Origin: Lineus longissimus
Lineage: Eukaryota; Nemertea; Pilidiophora; Heteronemertea; Lineidae
Direction of reading: 5' to 3'
Assembly (NCBI RefSeq): GCF_910592395.1
Contig: NC_088324.1
Location: 14,472,953 to 14,536,952, forward strand
Length of the DNA stretch: 64,000 nucleotides
The notes under the pieces were generated by a model, which worked only from the letters and a program-made list of their open reading frames with translations, was not told where the DNA came from and searched no databases. A program made the translations under genes and the position numbers. This document shows positions 47,801 through 57,928 of the stretch, in pieces. Numbering within the stretch: position 1 is the stretch's first letter; each line of letters begins with the position of its first letter.

Positions 47801-48164
47801 ATAAAATTATATATTTAAGGCTAACTGAAAACATGGTCTTTTCTTTTTGTTTTTTTCATTTAATGACGTACTTGCTCATGAAGATGGGCACATCCAGGCT
47901 GCTTTCTGATCTTCATATCTTCATGGGACGGACTCACAGCTGCAATGACGTGCTCTTGAAGTTCGGCACAACCAAGCCACAGAGACAATGGCTGATATGA
48001 ATAAAGTCTAGCAAATGCTTTTACTTCAATTTTGTACTGGCCAGAAGGAGGAGGATGCTGCGTCACTCAATACAGCATTTCTTGACAGACAGTATAGTAG
48101 AGACCACCAGCCCAGAAAGGGTTAATATCACCATAAAAGTTAAATTCTCTCCCAAACGATGAAA

Positions 48165-48365
48165 ATTCCTTAAAAAAAAATATTCCCACGCTCTAAGCCA
48201 AACGGCCTGCAAGGGTTAATAAACAACCTTGTACCCAGGATCAAAAAATTAAAATTGCAGGTGTAATGTATGAAGAAATTTTTAACTTTTTCCTAGGAAC
48301 AAGGTTTCCATTAACCCTCTCATCCCGTTTGGCTCTGACCGTGGGAATATTTTATTTTTGCAAAA
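48165..48365. mobile_element. MITE-like long hairpin
   Basis: The left arm (about 48171-48258) contains TATTCCCACG, AGCCAAACGG, AGGGTTAAT and AACCTTGT. The right arm (about 48275-48362) contains their reverse complements in inverse order (ACAAGG, ATTAACCCT, CCGTTTGGCT, CGTGGGAATA). The arms of about 80-90 bp flank a loop of about 20 bp, so nearly the whole segment can fold. No coding capacity. Confidence 0.7.
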
Positions 48366-48884
48366 TTTCTCCCTTATGAAATGGATATACCTTTTTTTCT
48401 CAAAATTAACCCCCTCTGTGTGGAATCGTTGCCCATCAATTGTGCTTTAAAAGTACGTTCCCTTTTCACATCATTGGAGCACAGAAGCAAATGGAGGAAG
48501 AATGTCCTGGTTCTTGTCATCATGCGGAGAGTTGTTTCAATATGGCAAAGGAGATTGCGCCAGTATCGCCAGTCACAACCAGACTGAGGGGTGTGCTTTT
48601 GAAGGCATAAGCACGACTGTGCTCTCGATGACAGTGGCCAAAGTGAGTGGTCCTGAAGACAGTCACAACCATGTAGGTCATGGTCTCTTGAAGACAGTCA
48701 CAACTAGGCATATCAAGAACATGCTGTCCTTGGTACATGTATCCCATGGGCAAGCTGTGTCCTTGAAGACCACACAGACAATGAAGATCAATCCACCATC
48801 ATTTGCATGGTCTTCAGATAGGCCACTTGGTCATCACAACAAAGTAATGTAACAGCCATTGTTAAGAAGAAAAACAGCACAACT

Positions 48885-48890
48885 TTTATT
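48885..48890 (-). promoter_or_regulatory. Candidate polyadenylation signal for HDHD3
   Basis: AATAAA on the - strand, about 700 bp downstream of the HDHD3 stop codon. I found no closer canonical hexamer on that strand. Confidence 0.35.
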
Positions 48891-49585
48891 TCTGGTAGAA
48901 AATAATAACATATGTAGACTAAAAATAATAAGTACCGTACATAGATATTTGATACAAGAGTTCTAATGATGAGTGATGCATTGCAGGCGATGAGCAATTA
49001 TTATCCTGATTCTTGCCAGAAAATTCACATTTCTGAGCAACTAAGAGGTATGTTGGGAGGCAGTTTTGTCATGGCTTGCAAATTTTAGGTCGGCCCATGG
49101 TTACATTCAGTTCTCGTGCAGTGTTTAATTGAAGTTTTCAATGGTTTGTGCTGTTTGATGAAGTCACGGTCAAAGTAGAAGCCTTTTTTGTTTCAAAACC
49201 AACATCTCTCATGCTCAAGTTATTCCCTCAAGTTAACCAAGTACTTCATGTATATAAATGCTTTAAAACAGTATAATGTACATAGAATTTAAAGGTGGCA
49301 CTATTCATGTTATTTGAAATAAAATTTCTAAATACATGTACTTAAAATACTTACATGCTGAACAGACATAATCCTACATGCAAAACTGGGTAAATACGTG
49401 ACTAGAGTATTGATGACGAGTGTACAGGTAAACAAGTAATAAGTACTTATTTACATAAATGTATATTGTAATATACAAAGTCATGGAACAAACATGACTG
49501 AACTACAAGAAGAATGACTATAAAAGCACAACCACATTGCTTAGACTACAGATTCAATGCGCAAATTTCAAGTCCCCTCTCACAG

Positions 49586-50323
49586 TCAAATTCTCCATTC
49601 CTCAATCAATTTCATTTTCTCCTCAAGCTCAGTCAAATCCCTGACAACATGACGATCTTCCACGCGCTGATCCAGAATCATCTGCTTCCCCGCCATAACT
49701 ATCGCATTCATTCCCACCTTTCGTGCCGCCAAATAGTCAAGTTCTATATTATCACCAACATGAACCGCATCTGCAGGTTTTGCGCCAGCCATTTCTAACG
49801 CCGCTTGGAATATACGCTGATGAGGTTTACAAACGCCAACTTTGACGGATAAAACAAGAAAGTCAAAATATTTTGACAAGTGAAGGTCATCGAGTATCGC
49901 TGGTAATCTCTCATCAAAGTTTGAAATGACACCGACTTTTAAATAGGGGTGTTCTTCCCGTAAGCGCTCCAAAGGTTCCATAGAATGAGGAATTATATCG
50001 TATGGTTCACCTTTGTGGTAAAATTCAAAGAGATAATCAGCCACCTGGTGTAACTTTTTAACATCGTGATTCATGTTAAGGTCGAGGAATGTGTCACAGA
50101 CGAGACGGGTCCACCACTGTTTTGACGTCATTCCGTGATTGAAGCCATAATTCGGATACTGTTTATCCTGCTTTTTGATGTGTTTTCTAAACGAATTCGT
50201 GACACCTTCTGGATTGACAAAGATGCCGAACATCTTTGCTGCGTTGGAATAATTCAGTCCGACATCCCGGGGCCGGATTATCGTGTTGGTAATGTCGAAG
50301 GTCACAAGGCGTAGCAGTCCCAT
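49586..50323 (-). CDS. HDHD3: HAD hydrolase, HDHD3 / REG-2-like
   Basis: A haloacid-dehalogenase-superfamily hydrolase whose physiological substrate is not known. The protein is 245 aa in one coding exon (human HDHD3 is 251 aa). Motif I is RLVTFDITNT near the N-terminus, with the nucleophile Asp but Thr at the +2 position where most HAD phosphatases have Asp; Drosophila REG-2 shares this DxTNT form. Motif II is VGVISNFDERL, motif III is KPHQRIF, and motif IV is HVGDNIELDYLAARKVG. The cap segment contains YPNYGFNHGMTSKQWW, typical of this family. The ATG at 50323 is chosen because the homology starts there and an acceptor-like site (tattttcag) lies 12 bp upstream. The open frame continues further upstream only through that predicted intron. 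Confidence 0.95.
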   Translation of the reverse strand: MGLLRLVTFDITNTIIRPRDVGLNYSNAAKMFGIFVNPEGVTNSFRKHIKKQDKQYPNYGFNHGMTSKQWWTRLVCDTFLDLNMNHDVKKLHQVADYLFEFYHKGEPYDIIPHSMEPLERLREEHPYLKVGVISNFDERLPAILDDLHLSKYFDFLVLSVKVGVCKPHQRIFQAALEMAGAKPADAVHVGDNIELDYLAARKVGMNAIVMAGKQMILDQRVEDRHVVRDLTELEEKMKLIEEWRI

Positions 50324-50335
50324 CTCGTCTCGTAA

Positions 50336-50499
50336 CTGAAAATAGATACGTACATGTCTTGTTAGTGTATGGTTTGTGTGTGAGAGACATGTTGCGACAG
50401 TTTCATGACCAATACTAATAATACTATAGGTATCTCCCTCTTTCCGATCGCAGCCTTTGACCTGCCCAAGGGGTTTCCACATATAACAAACAACTTACT
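50336..50499 (-). other. HDHD3: Predicted 5' UTR intron of HDHD3
   Basis: On the - strand a strong donor (GTAAGT, bases 50499-50494) and an acceptor (TATTTTCAG ending at 50336) bound a 164-bp intron just upstream of the HDHD3 start codon. The first, non-coding exon would then lie above 50500. Inference from splice motifs only. Confidence 0.5.
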
Positions 50500-51186
50500 T
50501 ATGAAGCTCTATATATCATGTTCAGTGTCAGCAAAGAATTTATGTAGCTTTATTTTGATATATCTGGTGAAATTGAGAATAAACGCATGAAAGCATTGTC
50601 TTGGCATTGCATGCGCAAGGCAAACTACCCTGCCTGCAGCTTGCATGTAACAATACACTGCGTTAGAAAATATCATGATTTGCTTGATTGAGACTACAAA
50701 AGGGTACTTCTGTTAGTAGTTGTCACCAATAAAGAAGACAATTTTTATGATTTTTGTCATTACAAAACTCATTTTGTACACAAAGGACTGATGAGATTGA
50801 CAAAAAGAGTCGTTTCCCTAGTGTGAGGTTAGTTTTTACACTTGTAGAAGTATGTTTTCTTCCAAGATTCGTGCGTGAATTGCCTTATTTCGTTTCTTTT
50901 ATCCACCCAGTTTTGACATTTGTGTTTAGTGTACACTACAGGGTGTGCCAAAAAAGTGACCCCAGATGTATGTGTTTCTCTGCTATTGTGCATAACTGAT
51001 GTTCAGATCATTAAATCATTACAAGCTAAGGTCAATGCAAAGCAAGATGATGTTTCGGTGTTTCTGTGGGTAAGATAGATCTAAACACGCTGACCTATCC
51101 TGGTGCATTACCAACCAGGTGATTAAATCAAGGGCTTAGGGCCTACCTAGTTCTGTGACAAGTAAGTTTTCTTATTGTTACAGATT
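50500..51186. promoter_or_regulatory. Divergent promoter region between HDHD3 and MED27
   Basis: About 690 bp between the predicted HDHD3 5' exon (leftward) and the MED27 start codon (rightward), with no other gene. The head-to-head arrangement suggests a shared or bidirectional promoter. I see no clear TATA box and did not find a distinct CpG-rich core. Confidence 0.5.
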
Positions 51187-51377
51187 ATGGCTGACCTAAA
51201 TGATACCCTGAACCAGGCTCTCCGTGCAGTGCAGCAATTGCGTAATGCGGTCACCCATGTTGTGGAAACATTAGCACAAGGTGTGGAGCCAAGCAAAGCT
51301 GATGTGGAGAAAGACAAGAATAAAGTCTTCTTAACAAATCTACAGCAATCTCTTCTGGGCGTCAATAAACATTTCAG
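51187..51377 (+). CDS. MED27: MED27 exon 1
   Basis: Encodes the first 63 codons plus two bases, from MADLNDTLNQALRAV to GVNKHF. Donor gtaatg at 51378, phase 2. Contains the N-terminal amphipathic helices. Confidence 0.93.
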
Positions 51378-52976
51378 GTAATGCTTTAGAAAAGATTTAA
51401 CATATTTTCACAAGATTTACTTGATCAGCTAGCATTTGGAATTGAAAATGATATTCACTTTGTAAACTTTTAAAGCAACAATTGTTTCATGAGTGATGGA
51501 AAGCATACCTTTTCCACAATAATACCCCAAGAAGGCCAGGATATCATGGTTGGAACTTGGATGACTGCATTGCATTTTAAAACCTTATTCTCTTTGACTC
51601 TGTGTAACCCCATACCCTTACAGGTTAGTCCATTTGAAAAATAAAGTTAAAACACACCTTGAAAAGTTTCATGAAATAGTGTCTTCTCCCCCACAGTGAG
51701 CTTGAGAAGTATTCCAATGCAGCCACACCAATGGGACCCACCCTGACCGCTGCTAACAGTTACTTCATCACCCTGGACCCTGTCATGGACAAGACACCGT
51801 TATTTACACAACTTCAACAGTCTTACAAGTGGTGGAACAAGGCGCAGGAGTTTGCTGGTCACACCATGGCTATTTTGAATCAAAACCTCTTGAAAAGATC
51901 GAACCAGAGTGGACTGATGCATGGGAAAAGATTTAGGAAATCACCATCTCATATGTTTCCTAACCAGTAAGTATGCCCAGCTTTTTGGAGCATCTGAAAC
52001 TTAGGTGAGATTGCCTTTTTTACTGCCCTTCACATGTCAACAGCAGTCACAGGGGATTTTAAAGAAAATTGAAAGTGAAAACGTCTTGACAATATACTTG
52101 ACAGATAACCTTTAATTTTTTTATCGTTTCATGACCTTTCAGAGTTGTAGACCTCTTCATACAGAATCTTGACCGATTGTTCCCCGATATGTCAGTCCAG
52201 CTGACACGTCCAATGGGAAACTCAGCTGTCCTGAAGATAACCCTTGAGACAACCTTCCAAGCCATTGTGGTTTTACGAGGTGTCATCATTGAATCTGTGG
52301 TAGTGAAAGCTTATGGAGAAGACTCATTTTGTGACAATCCAAAGGTAATGTGATAAAATTTTATAATCTTTGGAGCCCAAGAATTCTCGTTCAGGATCGA
52401 ATTCCAGCTCATTGGCATGCCAAGCTGTAGTTTTCCCACTTGGCTACTGTGGCTCTTACTGTAGGACCAAGCTAATCTTGGGATACAGCTAGCTTTTAGA
52501 ACACTTCCCTCTTGAGGTTCAGAGTGGGCCTGCAAGCCAGCCTGTATAGATGAAAACAATTTCATTTGTATGTTTATGTTTTTCAGGATGAAATCTGGAC
52601 AAAATCTCGCTACCAAGTCTTCCAGAAAGTGACAGAGCATGCCAACGTGGCAATGATTCATTTCTTCTCACCACAGATGCCAGATTTAGCATTGAAATCT
52701 TTTATGGTAAGATTCAGCTGTACCAATGCTCTCAAGATAGGCCTGTGGACTGAGTTTGTGTAACTTGGATTTGTGGCCAATGAATAGGTCAAATCTAGTA
52801 ACAAAAGTTCTAAATCTGATAACTATTTTTATTCATTTCAGACTTGGTTACACAGCTACAAGACTCTCTTCACATCGCCGTGTAAAAAGTGTGGTCGCTA
52901 TCTACAGGAAGGACTACCGCCATCTTGGAGAGACAACAGGAGTCTAGAGGCATATCATGAAGGATGCCGACAGTAA
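51187..52976 (+). CDS. MED27: Mediator complex subunit 27
   Basis: A subunit of the Mediator co-activator that bridges transcription factors and RNA polymerase II in the nucleus. Exons: 51187-51377, 51697-51966, 52143-52344, 52587-52706, 52842-52976. The joined frame is 305 aa (human 311 aa) and appears complete. Family landmarks: N-terminal helix LNQALRAVQQLRNAVTHVVE, then LDPVMDKTPLFTQLQQSYKW, RLFPDMSVQLTRP, YQVFQKVTEHANVAMIHF and QMPDLALKSFMTWLHSYKTL. The C-terminus CKKCGRYLQEGLPPSWRD...YHEGCRQ carries the CxxC and HxxC residues of a probable zinc-binding module. The start ATG lies 3 bp after a consensus-like acceptor (gttacag), so an upstream non-coding exon is possible. Confidence 0.97.
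51697..51966 (+). CDS. MED27: MED27 exon 2
   Basis: Follows a pyrimidine-rich acceptor (cttctcccccacag), donor gtaagt, phase 2-2. Encodes SELEKYSNAATPMGP, the conserved LDPVMDKTPLFTQLQQ segment and LNQNLLKRSNQ. Confidence 0.95.
52143..52344 (+). CDS. MED27: MED27 exon 3
   Basis: Acceptor tttcag, donor gtaatg, phase 2 to 0. Encodes VVDLFIQNLDRLFPDMSVQL and LKITLETTFQAIVVLRGVII, matching the central MED27 fold. Confidence 0.94.
52587..52706 (+). CDS. MED27: MED27 exon 4
   Basis: A 120-nt phase 0-0 exon after tttttcag. Encodes DEIWTKSRYQVFQKVTEHAN and then QMPDLALKSFM. Human MED27 has WSKSNYQVFQKVT at this position. Confidence 0.96.
52842..52976 (+). CDS. MED27: MED27 exon 5 with stop
   Basis: Follows catttcag. 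Encodes TWLHSYKTLFTSPCKKCGRY, LQEGLPPSWRDNRSLEAYHE and GCRQ, then TAA. This is the conserved C-terminal CxxC...HxxC module. Confidence 0.96.
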   Translation, partial: TWLHSYKTLFTSPCKKCGRYLQEGLPPSWRDNRSLEAYHEGCRQ

Positions 52977-53215
52977 CAGACATTTATGAAAATGATGTTT
53001 ACAAAACAGGGCTGAAAGTGTATTCATTGTAAGGGTCAGTGCAAACTTTTGCTTGAAATTATGGGTGTCAGTTTGTTTGGAAAGCAACTGGCAGTACACC
53101 TGATTCCGTAAAGGTTTCCTGTGGCGAGTGTATGCATTTATTTTATAAAAAGATCATTTTGTATAAAAACCTGCAAGAACAGTGGTCAGATTGTTCATGT
53201 AATGGTATGTATTGT

Positions 53216-53221
53216 AATAAA
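53216..53221 (+). promoter_or_regulatory. MED27 polyadenylation signal
   Basis: AATAAA, 240 bp after the MED27 stop codon, followed by a TG-rich stretch (tatttgtg, then gagtgtcttgttg) of the kind expected downstream of a cleavage site. Confidence 0.65.
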
Positions 53222-53278
53222 GTATGTATTTGTGAAAAAATTGAGTGTCTTGTTGTTTCTTGGAGTAAATTTGAAAGT

Positions 53279-53304
53279 AAAGCTGCACTTAAAAGTGCAG
53301 CTTT
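53279..53304. repeat. Perfect 12-bp-arm palindrome
   Basis: AAAGCTGCACTT and AAGTGCAGCTTT are separated by AA, 58 bp after the MED27 polyadenylation hexamer. Any role in 3' end formation is conjecture. Confidence 0.9.
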
Positions 53305-53439
53305 TGGAACGAAATGTTGTATATTTGCCCTTAACATGCTAAAGAGACCAGTGTATCTATGTCGGCGTTGCAAAATGTTGCAGAAGATATAAAACTTACT
53401 TACCAAATATATATCATAGTGGTCCCCTTTTCAATCTTG

Positions 53440-53590
53440 GAAGGGAGTTAGTGCCAATCGGCAATCAGTGGTGTTGTGGGGTTCAATTCCCTGGCTAAAC
53501 ACATTCTTTCACCGGTGCTGCTTGACTTAACATCTAGTGTGCATGCCCTATTGTGCTGCTTGACTTAACATCTATTGTGCATGGAGTCAT
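53440..53590 (+). repeat. tRNA-like B-box fragment followed by 38-bp tandem duplication
   Basis: GGGGTTCAATTCCC at 53478-53491 is a strong pol III B-box. A weak A-box-like GTTAGTGCC lies near 53447. Immediately downstream GTGCTGCTTGACTTAACATC occurs at 53515 and again at 53553. Probably a SINE remnant. Confidence 0.4.
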
Positions 53591-53789
53591 TTGCAGAGAA
53601 GGGGAATCTCTTGGTCCTTGGCTGTTTTCTCAAGTCTGGCTGAGGCCAACAGCACAGCTTGCCCCGAGCAATGACAAGAGAACAGTGGCAAGACAGGAGG
53701 ACAAAGCACTAGCCAGTGCCATTGATAATCTGGCAGCAACCAACCAACTTTAATAATCGCAGAAAAAACAAATGTGATATCTTGTGCAT

Positions 53790-53795
53790 TTTATT
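53790..53795 (-). promoter_or_regulatory. Candidate polyadenylation signal for KIF14
   Basis: TTTATT on the + strand, AATAAA on the - strand. It is the nearest one I found downstream of the KIF14 stop (55006), implying a 3' UTR of about 1.2 kb that would contain the fold-back element at 54106-54414. Confidence 0.35.
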
Positions 53796-54105
53796 TCAAA
53801 TGTTGTATCAAAAAATACAAAAGAACTGTTTACAATCTTCAGTAGTTATAATATTTGGTATACATACATCAATGTGAATTGTTGCTACTATGAGTACAAG
53901 GTAGCTACAAGGTATTTGACGACTATATATGGTGACACAAGTGGCCAAGTGATGCTTTCTCTGAATTGAGAATAATCAACCTCTTGACATCACCATATGC
54001 TAGAAAGCATTTTTGATGAGCATTTTCTGACGCTTAAACAAAGCTCTGCATGTGCATGTCAATAGATATAAGAGAATAAATCGTCCTATTTGATTAACAG
54101 CTCCA

Positions 54106-54414
54106 GCGCCGAACCACGCGTGACCCAAATCCCCCTCCCCTTTGAGCTGGTTATCGGAGTCTCATGGACTTCATGAAAGAACTACGCCATCGCCATCTTC
54201 AGGGCAAGGCAGAAACTGAAAATTCCTACCTTGCCCTGAAGATGGCGATGGCGTAGTTCTTCAGTTCCTACCTTGCCCGGAAGATGGCGATGGCGTAGTT
54301 CTTTCAGTTCCTCCCTTGCCCTGAAGATGGCGATGGCGTAGTTCTGCATGAGACTCCGATAACCTGCTCAAAGAGGGGGATTTGGGCCACTTTGATCTAC
54401 GTGGTTTCGGCGCC
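54106..54414. mobile_element. Fold-back element with internal 41-bp repeats
   Basis: The left end (GCGCCGAACCACG, then CCCAAATCCCCCTC, GAGCTGGTTATCGGAGTCTC, GAACTACGCCATCGCCATCT) is mirrored at the right end in inverse complement as far as CGTGGTTTCGGCGCC. The right arm contains three tandem copies of a roughly 41-bp unit (CCTTGCCCTGAAGATGGCGA and following, starting about 54229, 54270, 54313); the left arm has one inverted copy. No transposase frame. It lies between MED27 and KIF14, in the probable KIF14 3' UTR. Confidence 0.8.
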
Positions 54415-55005
54415 GAAAGTGTTATATACAGCTTTCTAAACAAGGTAATTGGCAGTACTGTGAAGGATGGCAGTTTAGTGTACAATGATGTGTAAAAAAG
54501 CCATTGATTTGTCCATCAATGGGGCAAAATGGTGCCACCAACAAATGGTCCTACATGTTGATTTGATTCAACGAGTTGAGAATTGTCACTATGACATCGT
54601 GAGCTCTAAGACTGGATATGCTCAAATCCTGTCCAATTTATCTGTCTTGTCTTCACGCATGAGATTCAGATTGTCCACTTCGTTTTCTAAGAACATTTCT
54701 CACGTACATGTATAACCACTGGAAATGCAGCAATGAACTGTCCAGTCTAATAATAATTTAAAGCTGTGACCCAGTCCATTACTCTCCTGAGAATACTCCT
54801 CACTTAAATCCACCAGTCCGGTCATTCAAAACAAGTCAAGTCACATAAGCCAGTCGAACTCAGTGCTAAGTTAAAGCTGACTAATTTTGAAGGGCCAGGT
54901 CCTGAAATGCAGTTTCAATGGATTCAGAGTCGAAATAATTTAAATATATGAACACAGTTCAGTCAGTTGATGACCTTTATGGGGATAGTCCAATCTCTGA
55001 TGATT

Positions 55006-57928
55006 TCAGTTGCCATGTCCATCAATCAGCACTAGCCGTTGCTTGATACTGCAGTGACGAATCACAGAATTCGACCCGCCGATACCAACGCCACGATCGG
55101 GCGATGGTGGCAGCACACGTTTCCCACGAATCGGACAATTATACGTGGGATTCGACTCCAGCTGTTTTTGGAGATAATTGATCAAAGTCCTTGAAGACAG
55201 CTGAACCTCCTGTGACGCGAGGTCTAATAGTTCATTCTGCATGTCGTTCAATATCGATGCCTCAGAACTTTCCGACTGAGTGTCGAGACTGTTGTAGTTG
55301 CTGTCACCGTACGATATCGTAATCAGCTTTTTCGTCGACTTTGTGATCATTTCAACACCACGAATGAGACGACGCAAGTCCTTCTCAGTACCTTAAATCA
55401 GAAAGAATACAAGTTTATTAACTGTTCATAAAGCAAAACTTAATGGAAGCGCTGCAATCTCACAATAACATGCTCTTACATGAACAAAGAACGAAGACAT
55501 AACAACCCTAATGGTGATGCCAGGGTTGAATTCCATTACGTACAAGGGGCCCATTCCATGAAGTTCAACTTACCCCCAGCAACGGCCCCAGCAGCCTTAC
55601 ACAGCAAACCAACACTCTCAGAAAGTCCTGTGATCTGTGTAACCAGACCCTGTAGTCTCCGGTAACTGCGGTCATAATAATTCTCAGGTTTTCCACCCTC
55701 TTCACTTTCTCTCATTGAGACGTTCACCTGCACTTGGATTTCTTGCATTTTGACCAAGAGAACTCGAGCAGACGCGACTAAGATTTCAACATGTTGGAGT
55801 ATTTCCGCTATCTGAAATGTAAGAGGTAAGATTAGTTATATTTACACATGAACAAACTCATTGAAAGCACACTGAAATCCAAACTACCTGGCTGAATTGT
55901 CTCTCGACCAAAATTGACATTACAAGTTTATTGACCTACCTCTTCTCGGTAACCAGTGTTGTCACCTAACGTCTGTATGCTCAATTCGCAATCTTCCACC
56001 GTCTTGATACCGCCCTGGATAGTCTTGTCAATGAAGAGGTCACTGCCGCCAAGGAAGGACATCTTGATCAGGTGGTAAAGCTGGAAAAATAAGGATCAGC
56101 TTACATGTAATTGCAATAAACAGATACAGTATTGATAATACTGATCTGAAAGTTCGTGGCAGGAGAAGTCCATCAACATTCAAGTCAAGTTTTTACAAAT
56201 ACCTTTGGCATACGAGTATCCTCGTCCTCGTCATCAAATACATCAAGTCGCGAATCCACTAGGCTGTTCATGCGCATCTCAGTTGCCAGCGCCACCTCTC
56301 CACACTGTTTGGCAATACTGAAGAGAGCATCATGACTGTCAGAAGAAGACCCATTCACCATTGTTGTTATGTCGCTTGCATAGCCCTGAAAGAAGATGTG
56401 TAATCAGGTCGCTTTGCTCATTGACTGAAGATTATCTAGTTGTGGCACCTGGGTACCCCATGTTGATGCAAAACATGGAGCAGTCCATTACAAGCTTCTA
56501 AAGGTGAGTGAAGTCTTTCAGCTTGCCCTGGCATAGAAATGCAGTACAAGGATCTTTTTCAAAGGATGTGGATGTGAAAGACAGGTCACTTGTCAAAGTT
56601 ACAAGGATTGCGATGTTTTTGTTTGGTGTATTGAACCAACAATGTTTAATCATCTCTCATTACCTTCCATATATGTTCTGCAAAAACTTGCATTCTCACC
56701 TGCAGAAATAGCACCAGATAATTTGAAAGTTTTTTCATCGTCTCGATGATCTTGTCCATGTACGATTTGATTAGCGGTGAACCGAGGCCATTGTAGGATG
56801 CCGCCCAGCTGGTGGCGTGACAAACCAACTGCTTCATGGAAACTGTCAGCTGAATGCTCTGGACTTGGGTCTGCTCAGAGCTTGTGGAATTGATATCTGG
56901 AAGAGCAATAATGTTTTGAAATGCTTGAATGAGAGATTGTGAAATAACAATATGAGAGGTGCAGATCTAAAAAGGTTTATATTATCAAGTCATTTCCAAC
57001 TATCTATGCCACTAGTCCTTGTTTTAAGAACACTCATCGGTAGAAAGGTTTGCTACCCCCAGACAACTTACAAAAGTTTGCCTTTTGTCCTTTGTCCCGG
57101 TACTTGTATAAGTTAACAAAAGATAACAGTGAGAAATTTCCCCATAAAAGCGATGATGTGACTTACCAAAAGCTACGGTACTCCTTGCATCCATCAAGGA
57201 AGATAGGGCCGAGTATATGGCATCAAGGTCCCACAGCACCATGTCAGCTATACTGTCATCTAAACGTGGGTCTGCCAAGGCAAGAGAAAAACAGGAGCTA
57301 GAAAGATCTCAAACACTTGAAATGGTATGGTAAATGATTACAAAGCTTGTGAAAGTGGCCAGACTGATCAGAGTTGATTCCAATACAAGAAATGCGTTAC
57401 CTTTCAACTTTTCTCCAGTTTCGCTGAGCAGTTCTCGGCATATATCAAAAACGGACGACGCTAATGACTTCTCTCTCGGCGACTCTTCCTCCACTATCAT
57501 CTCAACTTTATCACTCTCATTGAAACTGAGTTTCCGCAGAATCATGGGTGACTTTGGGCTCAGGCTCTTCCGAATTGCACACCTTCTGAAATTATCGGAA
57601 AAACATGATCAGATATGATTTGCTTTCATAACTGAAGACAGAAGAATACCAGAGTAATAAAAATTGGACATGAAACTTATGCTCCAACTTACAATCTCTT
57701 AGAATCCGTTGGTGAATTGATCCGCTCGACCTGCTCCCATGTATCATTAGGATTATAAAACAGGTCATCGCTGACATCACTGGCACCCTCTGCCTGGTAC
57801 GCCTCGCGAAACTCCACCAATTTATCCTCGAATTTTTCCAGGGTCCAGAAAGTCGTGATGCCAAGCTTTGTGTTGGTGACGTTGATGACATATTGGCCGT
57901 CATTGGGGATTTCCTCAAGACTGAATAA
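55006..57928 (-). CDS. KIF14: KIF14 tail block (8 exons)
   Basis: Exons 57928-57693, 57585-57401, 57271-57167, 56896-56700, 56385-56203, 56080-55940, 55811-55574 and 55391-55006. Starts with the KIF14-type segment [20 protein letters not shown] and [11 protein letters not shown], then a Ser-rich basic linker ([10 protein letters not shown]). A long helical stalk follows ([56 protein letters not shown]) with an acidic patch FDDEDEDTR. The final exon is largely polar and ends LVLIDGHGN. The first exon has no in-frame Met and was found by frame continuity and similarity. Confidence 0.9.

Larger units (their letters stand above)
39064..48884. other. DDR 3' UTR and intergenic region, no further gene seen
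   Basis: 9.8 kb between the DDR stop and the probable HDHD3 3' end. Beyond the minisatellite, hairpin cluster, short duplications and MITE-like hairpin listed separately, I see no exon, no tRNA gene and no transposase on either strand. Open frames of 65-90 codons here show no family features. Confidence 0.6.

Noticed and set aside
51162-51183. Possible GT-AG intron (gtaagt ... ttacag) just before the MED27 ATG
   Set aside because: At 22 bp it is too short for an animal spliceosomal intron. The acceptor may instead belong to a longer 5' UTR intron.
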